From an uncultured Prevotella sp. (GTDB lineage: Bacteria; Bacteroidota; Bacteroidia; Bacteroidales; Bacteroidaceae): DNA of 21,474 bases. The DNA lies in NCBI GenBank assembly GCA_937874345.1, contig CALNBT010000100.1:1-21474 (forward strand), read 5' to 3'. How positions within the stretch are numbered: position 1 is the first letter of the stretch; the number at the start of each line of letters is the position of its first letter. Both the position numbers and the translations under genes were made by a program. The notes under the pieces were generated by a model. It was not told the origin of the DNA, searched no databases, and was given only the letters and a program-made list of their open reading frames with translations. Of the stretch, positions 1 through 6,500 are shown piece by piece.

Positions 1-968
1 GCACCTGTGGAAGCTTGTTTCAGCATAAACTCCATGTTCGATTGCCCCGAACAGAGCCATACTTCTCCTACCATCACATTCTTAAAGATCAGTTTCTGCT
101 TGCCTGATTTAACCTGAAGCTCATAAGGACCACCTGCAGGTATGGAATCTAATTGAGCAGTCCATTTACCATTAAATTCGGCTTTTGCAGTTGCTTTATT
201 GCGTCCCATTGCAACTGTCACCTCACTCCCGGCATTTGCCATACCAGAAATAGTCAGATAATGATTGCGTTGCAATACCATATTGTCAGAATAGAGTTGC
301 GAAAGTTTCAAACCGCCATAGTTTCCTGTTATCGCCGAGTAGACAGTATTGGCAATAATCTGCGCTCCTTCAGCATTTGGATGAACAGCATCCAACAATA
401 AATGATGGTAACGATAAAGTGGTTCGTCCAAATCTATCACTTCAGTGTGCGCATATTTTGCTACCGTTTCGATGGCTTGTTGAATCTCATCTCGCCAGTC
501 ACGAGTACCCGAGAGAAAACGAGGATGGCGGGATGACAATGGTGTAAGCTTACAAATCAAGACCTTTGCCTTTGGATTGACCGAACGTAAAGAATCAATC
601 AGTTGCAAATAATCGTGCACAAACTCATCTCGATAGTTTGGCCAATCGCGGGGATCTGTATCATTTATACCTAAATGGATAATAACCACATCGCCAGCAA
701 AAGCCATCGCCTTACCAAATTCCTCCTGTTTCATATACGGACGGTGACCCTGATTCAGCAGCGTAGCTCCTGATTTCCCAAAGTTCCTTACTTCATAGCC
801 ATCACCTAAGAGAATTTGCAAACGTGCAGGATACGACTGCGTTGCCGGATCGGCCAATGTATAGCCATAAGTTATACTGTTTCCCACACAAGATACTTTG
901 ACTTTCTGAGCTGCCAATGTGGGAATACAAAAGGTAAGCAGCAGAAATAAAGAAAATAATTGTTTCAT
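1..968 (-). CDS. Secreted SGNH esterase fused to a sialate O-acetylesterase domain (partial, 3' end outside window)
   Basis: Read on the minus strand from ATG at 968; 322 residues are visible and the frame runs off base 1. Residues 1-20 form a signal peptide (hydrophobic core FLLLTFCIPTLAA), so the protein is exported. Residues about 24-215 are an SGNH/GDSL hydrolase: GNSIT with nucleophile Ser31, block II Gly around 64-67, block III GIND with Asn102, and the Asp193-x-x-His196 pair (DAVH). From about residue 219 a second domain begins (LSQLYSDNMVLQR), reaching the GEVWLCSGQSNMEF motif whose Ser310 is the expected nucleophile of the sialate O-acetylesterase (SASA) family. This two-catalytic-domain layout resembles the NanS/EstA-type esterases of Bacteroidetes, which remove O-acetyl groups from sialic acids or other glycans before sialidase action. 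Substrate is inferred. No typical TAnnTTTG promoter was seen upstream. Confidence 0.85.
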   Translation of the reverse strand, partial: MKQLFSLFLLLTFCIPTLAAQKVKVSCVGNSITYGYTLADPATQSYPARLQILLGDGYEVRNFGKSGATLLNQGHRPYMKQEEFGKAMAFAGDVVIIHLGINDTDPRDWPNYRDEFVHDYLQLIDSLRSVNPKAKVLICKLTPLSSRHPRFLSGTRDWRDEIQQAIETVAKYAHTEVIDLDEPLYRYHHLLLDAVHPNAEGAQIIANTVYSAITGNYGGLKLSQLYSDNMVLQRNHYLTISGMANAGSEVTVAMGRNKATAKAEFNGKWTAQLDSIPAGGPYELQVKSGKQKLIFKNVMVGEVWLCSGQSNMEFMLKQASTG

Positions 969-1304
969 TTATTAAAATAATCCGACATTTTTCAAGATAA
1001 CATAAAGTTGAACAATCATGTTATTTGTTAGCATCATCATCATGTTTTATTTAGTAAATTCATCAAATTCATTTCACACCAAGTCGTCATTATATTCCAT
1101 TTCCAAGTGAATGACAGCGTTCATGCGACGCTGTTTCACAAAGAAACAACCTATTAAGGGCACAAGACAAACGATAGAACTTGTCCTTTTGGGATAAGTT
1201 TTATAAATCTGCTTCGGGATTTCGCATCAGCAAGAAATAACATAAATGGTCTTGAATAAGCATACAATCGTTCTTACGTTGTCCACCTATTGATTTCATC
1301 ATTA
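969..1304. other. Non-coding gap between msrAB and the esterase
   Basis: AT-rich stretch without a credible gene. The longest start-to-stop frame I followed is about 30 codons at 1018-1110 on plus, with no support. It holds the strong hairpin at 1107-1139 and a short inverted repeat, TGTTTC-N5-GAAACA, at 1132-1148. A perfect 8-bp AT-rich inverted repeat at 1296-1314 overlaps the msrAB stop codon. No clear promoter for the esterase was found. Confidence 0.6.
1107..1139. other. Strong hairpin of unknown role
   Basis: GTGAA (1107-1111) pairs with TTCAC (1135-1139), and ACAGCGT (1114-1120) pairs with ACGCTGT (1128-1134). This gives 12 base pairs with a two-base bulge and a 7-base loop. Neither strand has a T-run after the stem, so it does not look like a standard intrinsic terminator. 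It lies about 165 bases downstream of msrAB and 140 bases upstream of the esterase. Confidence 0.55.
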
Positions 1305-2393
1305 TTAATGATGATTTAATGGCAACGGTTCTATCAAGCGAATGTATTCACCATAACCTTCTTTTTCCATTTGATCTTTGGGAATAAAACGCAAGGATGC
1401 ACTATTAATGCAATATCTTAATCCCCCACTCGATTTCGGGCCATCGTTAAAGACATGCCCCAAATGGGCATCACCTGTGGCGCTTCTTACTTCCACACGG
1501 TCAAGTCCATGAGATTTGTCGTGGTTTTCTTGCAACAGATGGCTATCGATTGGCTTACTAAAAGCGGGCCATCCACATCCTGAGTCAAACTTATCCGTAG
1601 ACAAGAACAAGGGCTCTCCGGTCGTCACATCAACATAGATGCCTGGCCTGAACTCCTGATCGTAAGCATTATCAAACGGTTTTTCAGTAGCTGCCTGTTG
1701 AGTTACCTGATACTGAAGCGGAGTAAGGCGCTCCTTTAACACTGCCTCCTCAGGCTTTGCGAATACCTTTTCTTGAGCAGAAGAGCGATTTGCCTTTCGA
1801 GCCATCTCGAAAAGAGCAGTCGGAAGGTGACAATATCCTGTGGGATTCTTGACCAAATAATCTTGGTGATAATCCTCAGCACGATAGAAATTCTTCAGTG
1901 GCAACACCTCAACCATGATTGTTTTGTCTATCTGTTTACTCAACTTATCCATCTCAGCTCGTATCAAAGGCAAATCAGCTTCATCGATATAATAAATTCC
2001 GGTGCGGTATTGTGTTCCGAAATCTCCCCCTTGATGGTTCAACGTCGTTGGGTCGATCGTTTGAAAATAAAGCTGCAACAACAAAGTCAGAGGAAGCACT
2101 TTTGGATTGTACTCGATCTGTACAGTTTCGGCAAACCCTGTCTTGTCGGTACAAACCTGTTCATATGTCGGATCTTTGCCAATTCCATTGGCATATCCCA
2201 CTTCGGTATTCAGAACGCCATTGATTTGTTTAATAAACTGTTCTGTCCCCCAGAAGCAGCCTCCAGCTAAATATATTTCTGCCTTATTTTTCATTGTTCT
2301 ATCCTCCAATTGAGACGTTTGAGCCTTGCTGGTACAGCCAAGTGTGCACCAAATCGTAAGCAAAAACACCATTTTTATTTCTAATAATTTCAT
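1305..2393 (-). CDS. msrAB: Lipoprotein peptide-methionine sulfoxide reductase MsrA-MsrB fusion
   Basis: 362 residues. Repairs oxidised methionine in proteins: MsrA reduces the S-sulfoxide and MsrB the R-sulfoxide. A lipobox, TLGC with Cys20, follows a hydrophobic N-terminus, so the enzyme is probably a lipoprotein outside the cytoplasm. MsrA occupies about residues 38-195, with catalytic Cys46 in GGCFWG and a likely resolving Cys188 in NPTGYC. MsrB occupies about 220-355, with catalytic Cys328 in RYCINSASLRF and resolving Cys273 in GCGWP. The two CxxC zinc pairs of zinc-type MsrB are absent: the usual first site reads AATEK and the second DVTTG. It should therefore be the metal-free form. 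The order MsrA then MsrB is the common fusion order. It is preceded by its own Bacteroidetes-type promoter and appears to be a single-gene unit. Start chosen at the ATG before the lipobox; Met8 is an alternative. Confidence 0.95.
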   Translation of the reverse strand: MKLLEIKMVFLLTIWCTLGCTSKAQTSQLEDRTMKNKAEIYLAGGCFWGTEQFIKQINGVLNTEVGYANGIGKDPTYEQVCTDKTGFAETVQIEYNPKVLPLTLLLQLYFQTIDPTTLNHQGGDFGTQYRTGIYYIDEADLPLIRAEMDKLSKQIDKTIMVEVLPLKNFYRAEDYHQDYLVKNPTGYCHLPTALFEMARKANRSSAQEKVFAKPEEAVLKERLTPLQYQVTQQAATEKPFDNAYDQEFRPGIYVDVTTGEPLFLSTDKFDSGCGWPAFSKPIDSHLLQENHDKSHGLDRVEVRSATGDAHLGHVFNDGPKSSGGLRYCINSASLRFIPKDQMEKEGYGEYIRLIEPLPLNHH

Positions 2394-2416
2394 CTGCTAA
2401 GATGCATGTATCATTG

Positions 2417-2447
2417 CAAAGCTATTGAAAAAATAGAAAGCATACAA
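2417..2447 (-). promoter_or_regulatory. msrAB promoter, Bacteroidetes type
   Basis: On minus: TTG at 2447-2445, 20-base spacer, then TAGCTTTG at 2424-2417, matching TAnnTTTG. The expected transcription start near 2410 leaves a leader of under 20 bases before the msrAB ATG at 2393. Confidence 0.65.
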
Positions 2448-2534
2448 AAAATAGCGCTTAAAAATAATGAAATACCAAAAGACATTCTTCTAAAGCAAAA
2501 TCAGTTACGCATGCAATTGCTAAAACATAGGCAT

Positions 2535-2568
2535 AAAAAAAAGAGATGTTCTTTATAAAACATCTCTT
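2535..2568 (-). terminator. Intrinsic terminator of the tRNA-Gln gene
   Basis: On minus, AAGAGATGTT (2568-2559) pairs with AACATCTCTT (2550-2541), a 10-bp perfect stem with an 8-base loop. It runs straight into a T-tract (2542-2535). It lies 7 bases after the tRNA 3' end. Confidence 0.85.
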
Positions 2569-2574
2569 CATCAG

Positions 2575-2645
2575 TTGGGATACTCGGACTCGAACCAAGA
2601 ACGACAGGACCAGAATCTGCTGTGTTACCATTACACCATATCCCA
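2575..2645 (-). tRNA. tRNA-Gln (anticodon CTG)
   Basis: A 71-base cloverleaf on minus. Acceptor arms TGGGATA (2645-2639) and TATCCCA (2582-2576) pair fully. The D-arm is GTGT-AATGGTA-ACAC, and the T-arm CTTGG-TTCGAGT-CCGAG. The anticodon loop TTCTGGT places CTG at 2613-2611, reading codon CAG. The U1-A72 opening pair and overall shape fit glutamine tRNAs. The discriminator is A and CCA is not encoded. The anticodon stem GCAGA/CCTGT is imperfect: a G-U pair at its outer end and an A-C mismatch next to the loop. Promoter and terminator flank it closely, so it is a single-gene unit. Confidence 0.88.
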
Positions 2646-2675
2646 AGAAACATCCCCTTACAGGATTTGCGTGTG

Positions 2676-2706
2676 CAAAAGTAGTATATTTTTTATGAAG
2701 TAGCAA
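2676..2706 (-). promoter_or_regulatory. tRNA-Gln promoter, Bacteroidetes type
   Basis: On minus: TTG at 2706-2704, 20-base spacer, TACTTTTG at 2683-2676. The predicted start lies near 2669, about 24 bases before the mature tRNA 5' end at 2645. Confidence 0.7.
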
Positions 2707-2754
2707 TAATCATATCTATTTTTTTTCTAAAAAAAATAAATTAAAACTGCAAAA

Positions 2755-2787
2755 TTGTGTTTTTCTTATTATTTACAAGTAACTTTG
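2755..2787 (+). promoter_or_regulatory. Promoter of the rsfS-ftsH-cdsA operon
   Basis: TTG at 2755-2757, 22-base spacer, TAACTTTG at 2780-2787, matching TAnnTTTG. Transcription would start near 2794, about 32 bases before the chosen rsfS ATG. This rules against the upstream in-frame GTG at 2757, which lies inside the promoter. Confidence 0.7.
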
Positions 2788-2825
2788 TAGCATTATCACA
2801 TATAATTATTGACATCATTTTATCA

Positions 2826-3185
2826 ATGGAACAATCTCAACAACTCGTTCAAACCATCACAAAAGGAATCCAGGATAAGAAAGGGCAAGATATCATTATT
2901 GCCGACTTAAGAAATATAGAAGGTGCTATTGCCAACTACTTTGTTATCTGTCAAGGAAGTTCGCCAGCGCAAGTAGAAGCAATCTCCGAGTCAATCGGTA
3001 ACACGGTTCGCACAGATTTGAAAGAAAAGCCTGTCAATGTGGCAGGATTAGGCTTGAATCATTGGGTTGCAATTGACTATTCGGATGTCTTAGTACATGT
3101 GTTTTTACCAGAGGAAAGGGCTTTTTATGACCTTGAAACGCTGTGGGAAGATGCCAAATTGATGAAGATTCCGAACATTGATTAA
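2826..3185 (+). CDS. rsfS: Ribosomal silencing factor RsfS (YbeB/Iojap family)
   Basis: 119 residues, a normal length for the family. RsfS binds ribosomal protein L14 (uL14) on the large subunit and blocks joining with the small subunit, lowering translation when nutrients are short. The family core is visible: KKGQDIIIADLR, then ANYFVICQGSSPAQVEAIS, then the W-rich segment NHWVAIDYSDVLVHVF and FYDLETLWEDA near the C-terminus. I placed the start at ATG 2826 rather than at an in-frame GTG at 2757, because the latter overlaps the promoter and would add 23 residues that are not part of the family. ftsH starts 47 bases downstream. A small TTGATA-TCAG-TATCAA hairpin (3199-3214) lies in that gap. 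Confidence 0.93.
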   Translation: MEQSQQLVQTITKGIQDKKGQDIIIADLRNIEGAIANYFVICQGSSPAQVEAISESIGNTVRTDLKEKPVNVAGLGLNHWVAIDYSDVLVHVFLPEERAFYDLETLWEDAKLMKIPNID

Positions 3186-3232
3186 TTTGGCATAAGAATT
3201 GATATCAGTATCAAAGACATTTATTTTTACTT

Positions 3233-5266
3233 ATGAATAATAACGATAAGTCGCCCAACGGCAATAACAATCAGCCCAAAATGCCAAAATTCAATATGAA
3301 TTGGATTTATGGTATTGTTGCGATAACATTGGCCATCCTGTTTATGGTCCAAGGTGGAAATGCATTTACCGCTCCAAGTGCAAATAAAAAGATATCATAT
3401 ACCCAATTCAAGGAATATGTTTCTAAAGGTTACGCCCAAAATGTAATCATCAATAAAGATCAAAGTTCATTAAAAATGATCGTCAATCGGGCTCATATCC
3501 GTGAAATTTTCCAAATAGACGGTCAAAGAGCTGGCAAGGATCCTTACCTGAATGTCGAATTCGGCTCTGTTGATGAGCTCGAGAAATTCTTGACAGATCA
3601 ACAAAAAGCTGGAAAGATTGGCGACTTCAGTTATGAAAATGAGAAAGGAAATGATTTTGTCAGTTTACTGCTGAACCTATCATTCCCCATCTTCCTGATC
3701 GTTATGTGGATTTTCTTGATGCGGCGAATGAGCGGAGGCGGTTCCGGTTCTAGCGGAGGTGTCTTCAACGTTGGCAAGAGTAAAGCCAAGATGTACGAAA
3801 AAGGCAACGATTTAGGCATTACGTTTAAGGATGTCGCCGGACAGGCTGAAGCCAAACAAGAAGTACAGGAAATCGTTGATTTCCTAAAAAATCCAAAGAA
3901 ATATACCGATCTCGGAGGGAAGATTCCAAAGGGTGCACTGTTGGTAGGACCTCCCGGAACAGGAAAGACCCTGTTGGCTAAGGCTGTGGCAGGTGAAGCC
4001 GGTGTACCATTTTTCTCCATGAGCGGATCCGACTTTGTCGAAATGTTTGTCGGTGTTGGTGCAAGTCGCGTACGCGATCTGTTCAGACAAGCAAAAGAAA
4101 AATCCCCCTGCATTATCTTCATCGATGAGATTGACGCTGTAGGTAGAGCCAGAAGCAAGAATCCATCTATGGGAGGCAATGACGAAAGAGAGAACACTTT
4201 GAATGCTCTTCTTACCGAAATGGATGGCTTTGGCACAAACAGTGGCGTGATTATTTTAGCCGCAACGAACCGTGCTGACATGTTAGACAGTGCCCTTCTT
4301 CGTGCAGGACGATTTGACAGACAGATTCATGTTGATTTGCCTGACTTACCTGAAAGAAAAGATATCTTCAAGGTACATCTTCGAAGAGTCAAGGTAGATC
4401 CAAATCTAGACATCGATTTTCTTTCAAGACAAACACCGGGATTCTCGGGTGCTGATATTGCCAATGTTTGTAATGAGGCAGCGTTGATTGCAGCAAGGCA
4501 CGATAGAAAATCGGTTGGCAAGCAAGATTTTCTTGATGCCGTTGACCGTATCATCGGTGGCTTGGAAAAGAAAACAAAGATTATGACAGCCGATGAGAAG
4601 CGGACGATCGCCCTTCACGAAGCCGGTCATGCTACCATCTCTTGGTTCTGCGAATTTGCTAATCCCCTCGTCAAAGTATCTATCGTTCCACGTGGACGGG
4701 CTTTGGGTGCAGCTTGGTATTTACCTGAGGAGCGCCAAATTACGACAAAAGAGCAGATGCTCGACGAGATGTGTGCGCTATTGGGAGGTAGAGCCGCTGA
4801 AGAATTATGCACAGGACACATCTCAACGGGTGCCATGAACGATTTGGAACGTGTTACCAAGAATTCGTACGCAATGATTGCGTATGCCGGAATGAGTGAT
4901 AATTTACCCAATATCTGCTATTATAACAATCAGGAATATCAATTCCAGAAACCATATTCTGAGACAACAGCCAAACTGATCGACGACGAAGTGCAGAAAA
5001 TGATAAACAGTCAGTATGCCAGAGCTAAGCAAATACTGATAGAGCACAAGGAAGGTCATGCAAAATTGGCAGATCAACTGTTGAAAAAAGAAGTTATCTT
5101 TGCAGAAGATGTTGAAAAAATCTTTGGCGTCCGTCCTTGGGTTAGTCGTTCACAAGAAATTATGCAAGACAACGAACCGAAGCTTGACGATATGCCAGAT
5201 GAAGTAAAAGCTGCAGAAGAAGAACACCAAAGACTTCTTCAAGAAAAAGAATCAGATAACGTATAA
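3233..5266 (+). CDS. ftsH: ATP-dependent zinc metalloprotease FtsH
   Basis: 677 residues. A membrane-anchored AAA+ protease that unfolds and degrades misassembled membrane proteins and short-lived regulators. Two membrane segments (about residues 24-41 and 142-163) flank a periplasmic domain of about 100 residues. After a Gly/Ser-rich linker (GGGSGSSGG) comes the AAA module: Walker A GPPGTGKT at 239-246, Walker B FIDEID with Asp298-Glu299, and the second region of homology ending in LLRAGRFDR. The M41 peptidase has the zinc motif H462-E-A-G-H466 and a third ligand, probably Asp537 in MNDLERVT. The C-terminus is acidic and charged. All catalytic residues are present. It lies between rsfS and cdsA on one strand, with short gaps. 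A long frame on the opposite strand inside it (3631-4281) is a codon-bias artefact. Confidence 0.98.
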   Translation: MNNNDKSPNGNNNQPKMPKFNMNWIYGIVAITLAILFMVQGGNAFTAPSANKKISYTQFKEYVSKGYAQNVIINKDQSSLKMIVNRAHIREIFQIDGQRAGKDPYLNVEFGSVDELEKFLTDQQKAGKIGDFSYENEKGNDFVSLLLNLSFPIFLIVMWIFLMRRMSGGGSGSSGGVFNVGKSKAKMYEKGNDLGITFKDVAGQAEAKQEVQEIVDFLKNPKKYTDLGGKIPKGALLVGPPGTGKTLLAKAVAGEAGVPFFSMSGSDFVEMFVGVGASRVRDLFRQAKEKSPCIIFIDEIDAVGRARSKNPSMGGNDERENTLNALLTEMDGFGTNSGVIILAATNRADMLDSALLRAGRFDRQIHVDLPDLPERKDIFKVHLRRVKVDPNLDIDFLSRQTPGFSGADIANVCNEAALIAARHDRKSVGKQDFLDAVDRIIGGLEKKTKIMTADEKRTIALHEAGHATISWFCEFANPLVKVSIVPRGRALGAAWYLPEERQITTKEQMLDEMCALLGGRAAEELCTGHISTGAMNDLERVTKNSYAMIAYAGMSDNLPNICYYNNQEYQFQKPYSETTAKLIDDEVQKMINSQYARAKQILIEHKEGHAKLADQLLKKEVIFAEDVEKIFGVRPWVSRSQEIMQDNEPKLDDMPDEVKAAEEEHQRLLQEKESDNV

Positions 5267-5279
5267 GTAAAAACCATAA

Positions 5280-5304
5280 GGGGATTGAGGAGACTCATAT
5301 CCCC
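5280..5304 (+). terminator. Hairpin in the ftsH-cdsA gap, possible attenuator
   Basis: GGGGATTGAG (5280-5289) pairs with CTCA-T-ATCCCC (5294-5304). This gives 10 base pairs with a single bulged T and a GAGA loop. An AT-rich run (attatttata) follows instead of a clean T-tract, so termination would be partial at best. It could also stabilise the upstream mRNA. It occupies half of the 52-base spacer before cdsA. Confidence 0.45.
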
Positions 5305-5318
5305 ATTATTTATATAAT

Positions 5319-6182
5319 ATGACAGAAAAGGTTCAGAATCTTATTACCAGAAGCATTACCGGCGTATTGTTTGTTGCCATCATGGTAACAGGATTTCTTC
5401 ACCATTTGGCCATGGTATTTTTATTTGCCCTGATTACCGGAATGACCATTTGGGAGTTTACCGGCTTGGTGAACAATCGAGAAAATGTGACTGTCAATCG
5501 GATGATTTCTACCGTTGCAGGTGTGTATCTTTTCATGGCCATCGCAGGGATCAATAGCGGAATCATCCAAACCAATGCTGTTTTTGTACCTTATCTCTTG
5601 ACACTCGTTTATCTGTTTATCAGCAGCCTCTACACAAAATATAAAGATCCTGTGAACGATTGGGCATATACCATGCTGTCACAAATGTATATTGCGCTTC
5701 CATTATCGATGATAAACGTTCTCGCATTCAGACAGACACCTGATGGAACAACCCATTTTTATTTTCTACTTCCATTAAGTATCTTTATCTTCTTATGGGT
5801 CAACGATTCGGGTGCCTATTGTAGCGGGTCTTTGTTTGGTAAGCACAAACTCTTTCCACGTATCTCACCAGGCAAGACTTGGGAAGGAAGCATTGGAGGA
5901 GGGATTCTCGTTCTGTTGGCAGCCTTTCTTATTTGGTTTTTAGAATCTAAAGGAGACAATTATTCAAATCTGAATTTGGTAGAATGGCTTGGCTTGGGAC
6001 TTACAGTTGTATTCTTCGGAACATGGGGCGACCTTGTAGAATCGCTCTTTAAACGTACGCTTGGCATCAAAGACAGTGGAAATCTTCTACCGGGTCACGG
6101 TGGCATGCTCGATAGATTTGATTCGTCTCTGATGGCTATCCCCGCAGCCGTTATCTACCTTTACACAATTACTTTAATATAG
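5319..6182 (+). CDS. cdsA: Phosphatidate cytidylyltransferase (CDP-diacylglycerol synthase)
   Basis: 287 residues, normal for the family. Makes CDP-diacylglycerol from CTP and phosphatidic acid, the branch point for phosphatidylethanolamine and other phospholipids, in the inner membrane. The protein is mostly hydrophobic helices (roughly eight). The family signature is complete near the C-terminus: ESLFKR, GIKD at about residue 249, then LPGHGGMLDRFDS with the aspartates that bind metal and CTP. An upstream motif, SPGKTWEGSIGG, is also typical. It is the last gene of the rsfS-ftsH-cdsA unit and is followed by a strong terminator facing convergent lpxB. Confidence 0.96.
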   Translation: MTEKVQNLITRSITGVLFVAIMVTGFLHHLAMVFLFALITGMTIWEFTGLVNNRENVTVNRMISTVAGVYLFMAIAGINSGIIQTNAVFVPYLLTLVYLFISSLYTKYKDPVNDWAYTMLSQMYIALPLSMINVLAFRQTPDGTTHFYFLLPLSIFIFLWVNDSGAYCSGSLFGKHKLFPRISPGKTWEGSIGGGILVLLAAFLIWFLESKGDNYSNLNLVEWLGLGLTVVFFGTWGDLVESLFKRTLGIKDSGNLLPGHGGMLDRFDSSLMAIPAAVIYLYTITLI

Positions 6183-6210
6183 ACAATCCTTCTTTATCAA
6201 AACAAAATTA

Positions 6211-6247
6211 CGTCGCTGAGGATGCAATACGAACATCTTCAGCGACG
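6211..6247. terminator. Bidirectional terminator between cdsA and lpxB
   Basis: CGTCGCTGAGGATG (6211-6224) pairs with CATCTTCAGCGACG (6234-6247). This is a 14-bp stem with one G-U pair and a 9-base loop. On plus it is followed by ctcttattgt; on minus it is followed by the T-rich aattttgttttg, the better tail. It sits 28 bases after the cdsA stop, between two convergent operons. Confidence 0.7.
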
Positions 6248-6334
6248 CTCTTATTGTCTAATATCAAACACTTCTCATCATGTCTGTTTGAAAAAATATT
6301 GATACCTCTTTTGATAACAAAATGAACGAATAGA

Positions 6335-6417
6335 CAATCTTCACCATATTGGTGAACAAACCCAATGAAATTGTTTGTCAATCTCCAGGAGATTGCAGAC
6401 CAAACCCAATGAAATTG
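6335..6417. repeat. 44-base degenerate tandem repeats in the cdsA-lpxB gap
   Basis: Two units of 39 bases (6335-6373 and 6379-6417) start 44 bases apart. Each has CAATCT, then 16 variable bases, then the identical 17-mer CAAACCCAATGAAATTG (6357-6373, 6401-6417). The variable part of unit 1 forms the perfect inverted repeat TTCACCA-TAT-TGGTGAA (6340-6356). Unit 2 forms CAATCTCC-A-GGAGATTG (6379-6395). A weaker copy lies just upstream (AATGAA at 6321-6326, then CAATCT), and a fragment, ACCCAATCAAA, follows at 6441-6451. The period is not a multiple of three and stops interrupt the frames, so it is not a coding repeat. Apart from this and the terminator at 6211-6247, the 318-base gap 6183-6500 shows nothing recognisable. 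Confidence 0.6.
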
Positions 6418-6500
6418 ACGTACAACTCGAAAAATCAGCTACCCAATCAAAGGAGGCTGACACAAAAAAAGAATTGAAAGAAAAGTCGAAGATACAGGTA

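Noticed and set aside
1018..1110. 30-codon plus-strand frame in the first gap
   Set aside because: Low-complexity hydrophobic start, no promoter, no family.
1773..2313. Overlapping plus-strand open frames opposite msrAB
   Set aside because: Shadows of the MsrA-MsrB gene with no family features of their own.
2757..2825. Longer N-terminus for RsfS
   Set aside because: Would place the start codon inside the promoter; the extra 23 residues are not part of the family.
3631..4281. 216-codon open frame opposite ftsH
   Set aside because: Antisense shadow of the conserved AAA region; composition follows ftsH codons and no domain is seen.
6335..6417. CRISPR array
   Set aside because: Only two clear units, a 16-base variable part that contains an inverted repeat, and no cas genes.
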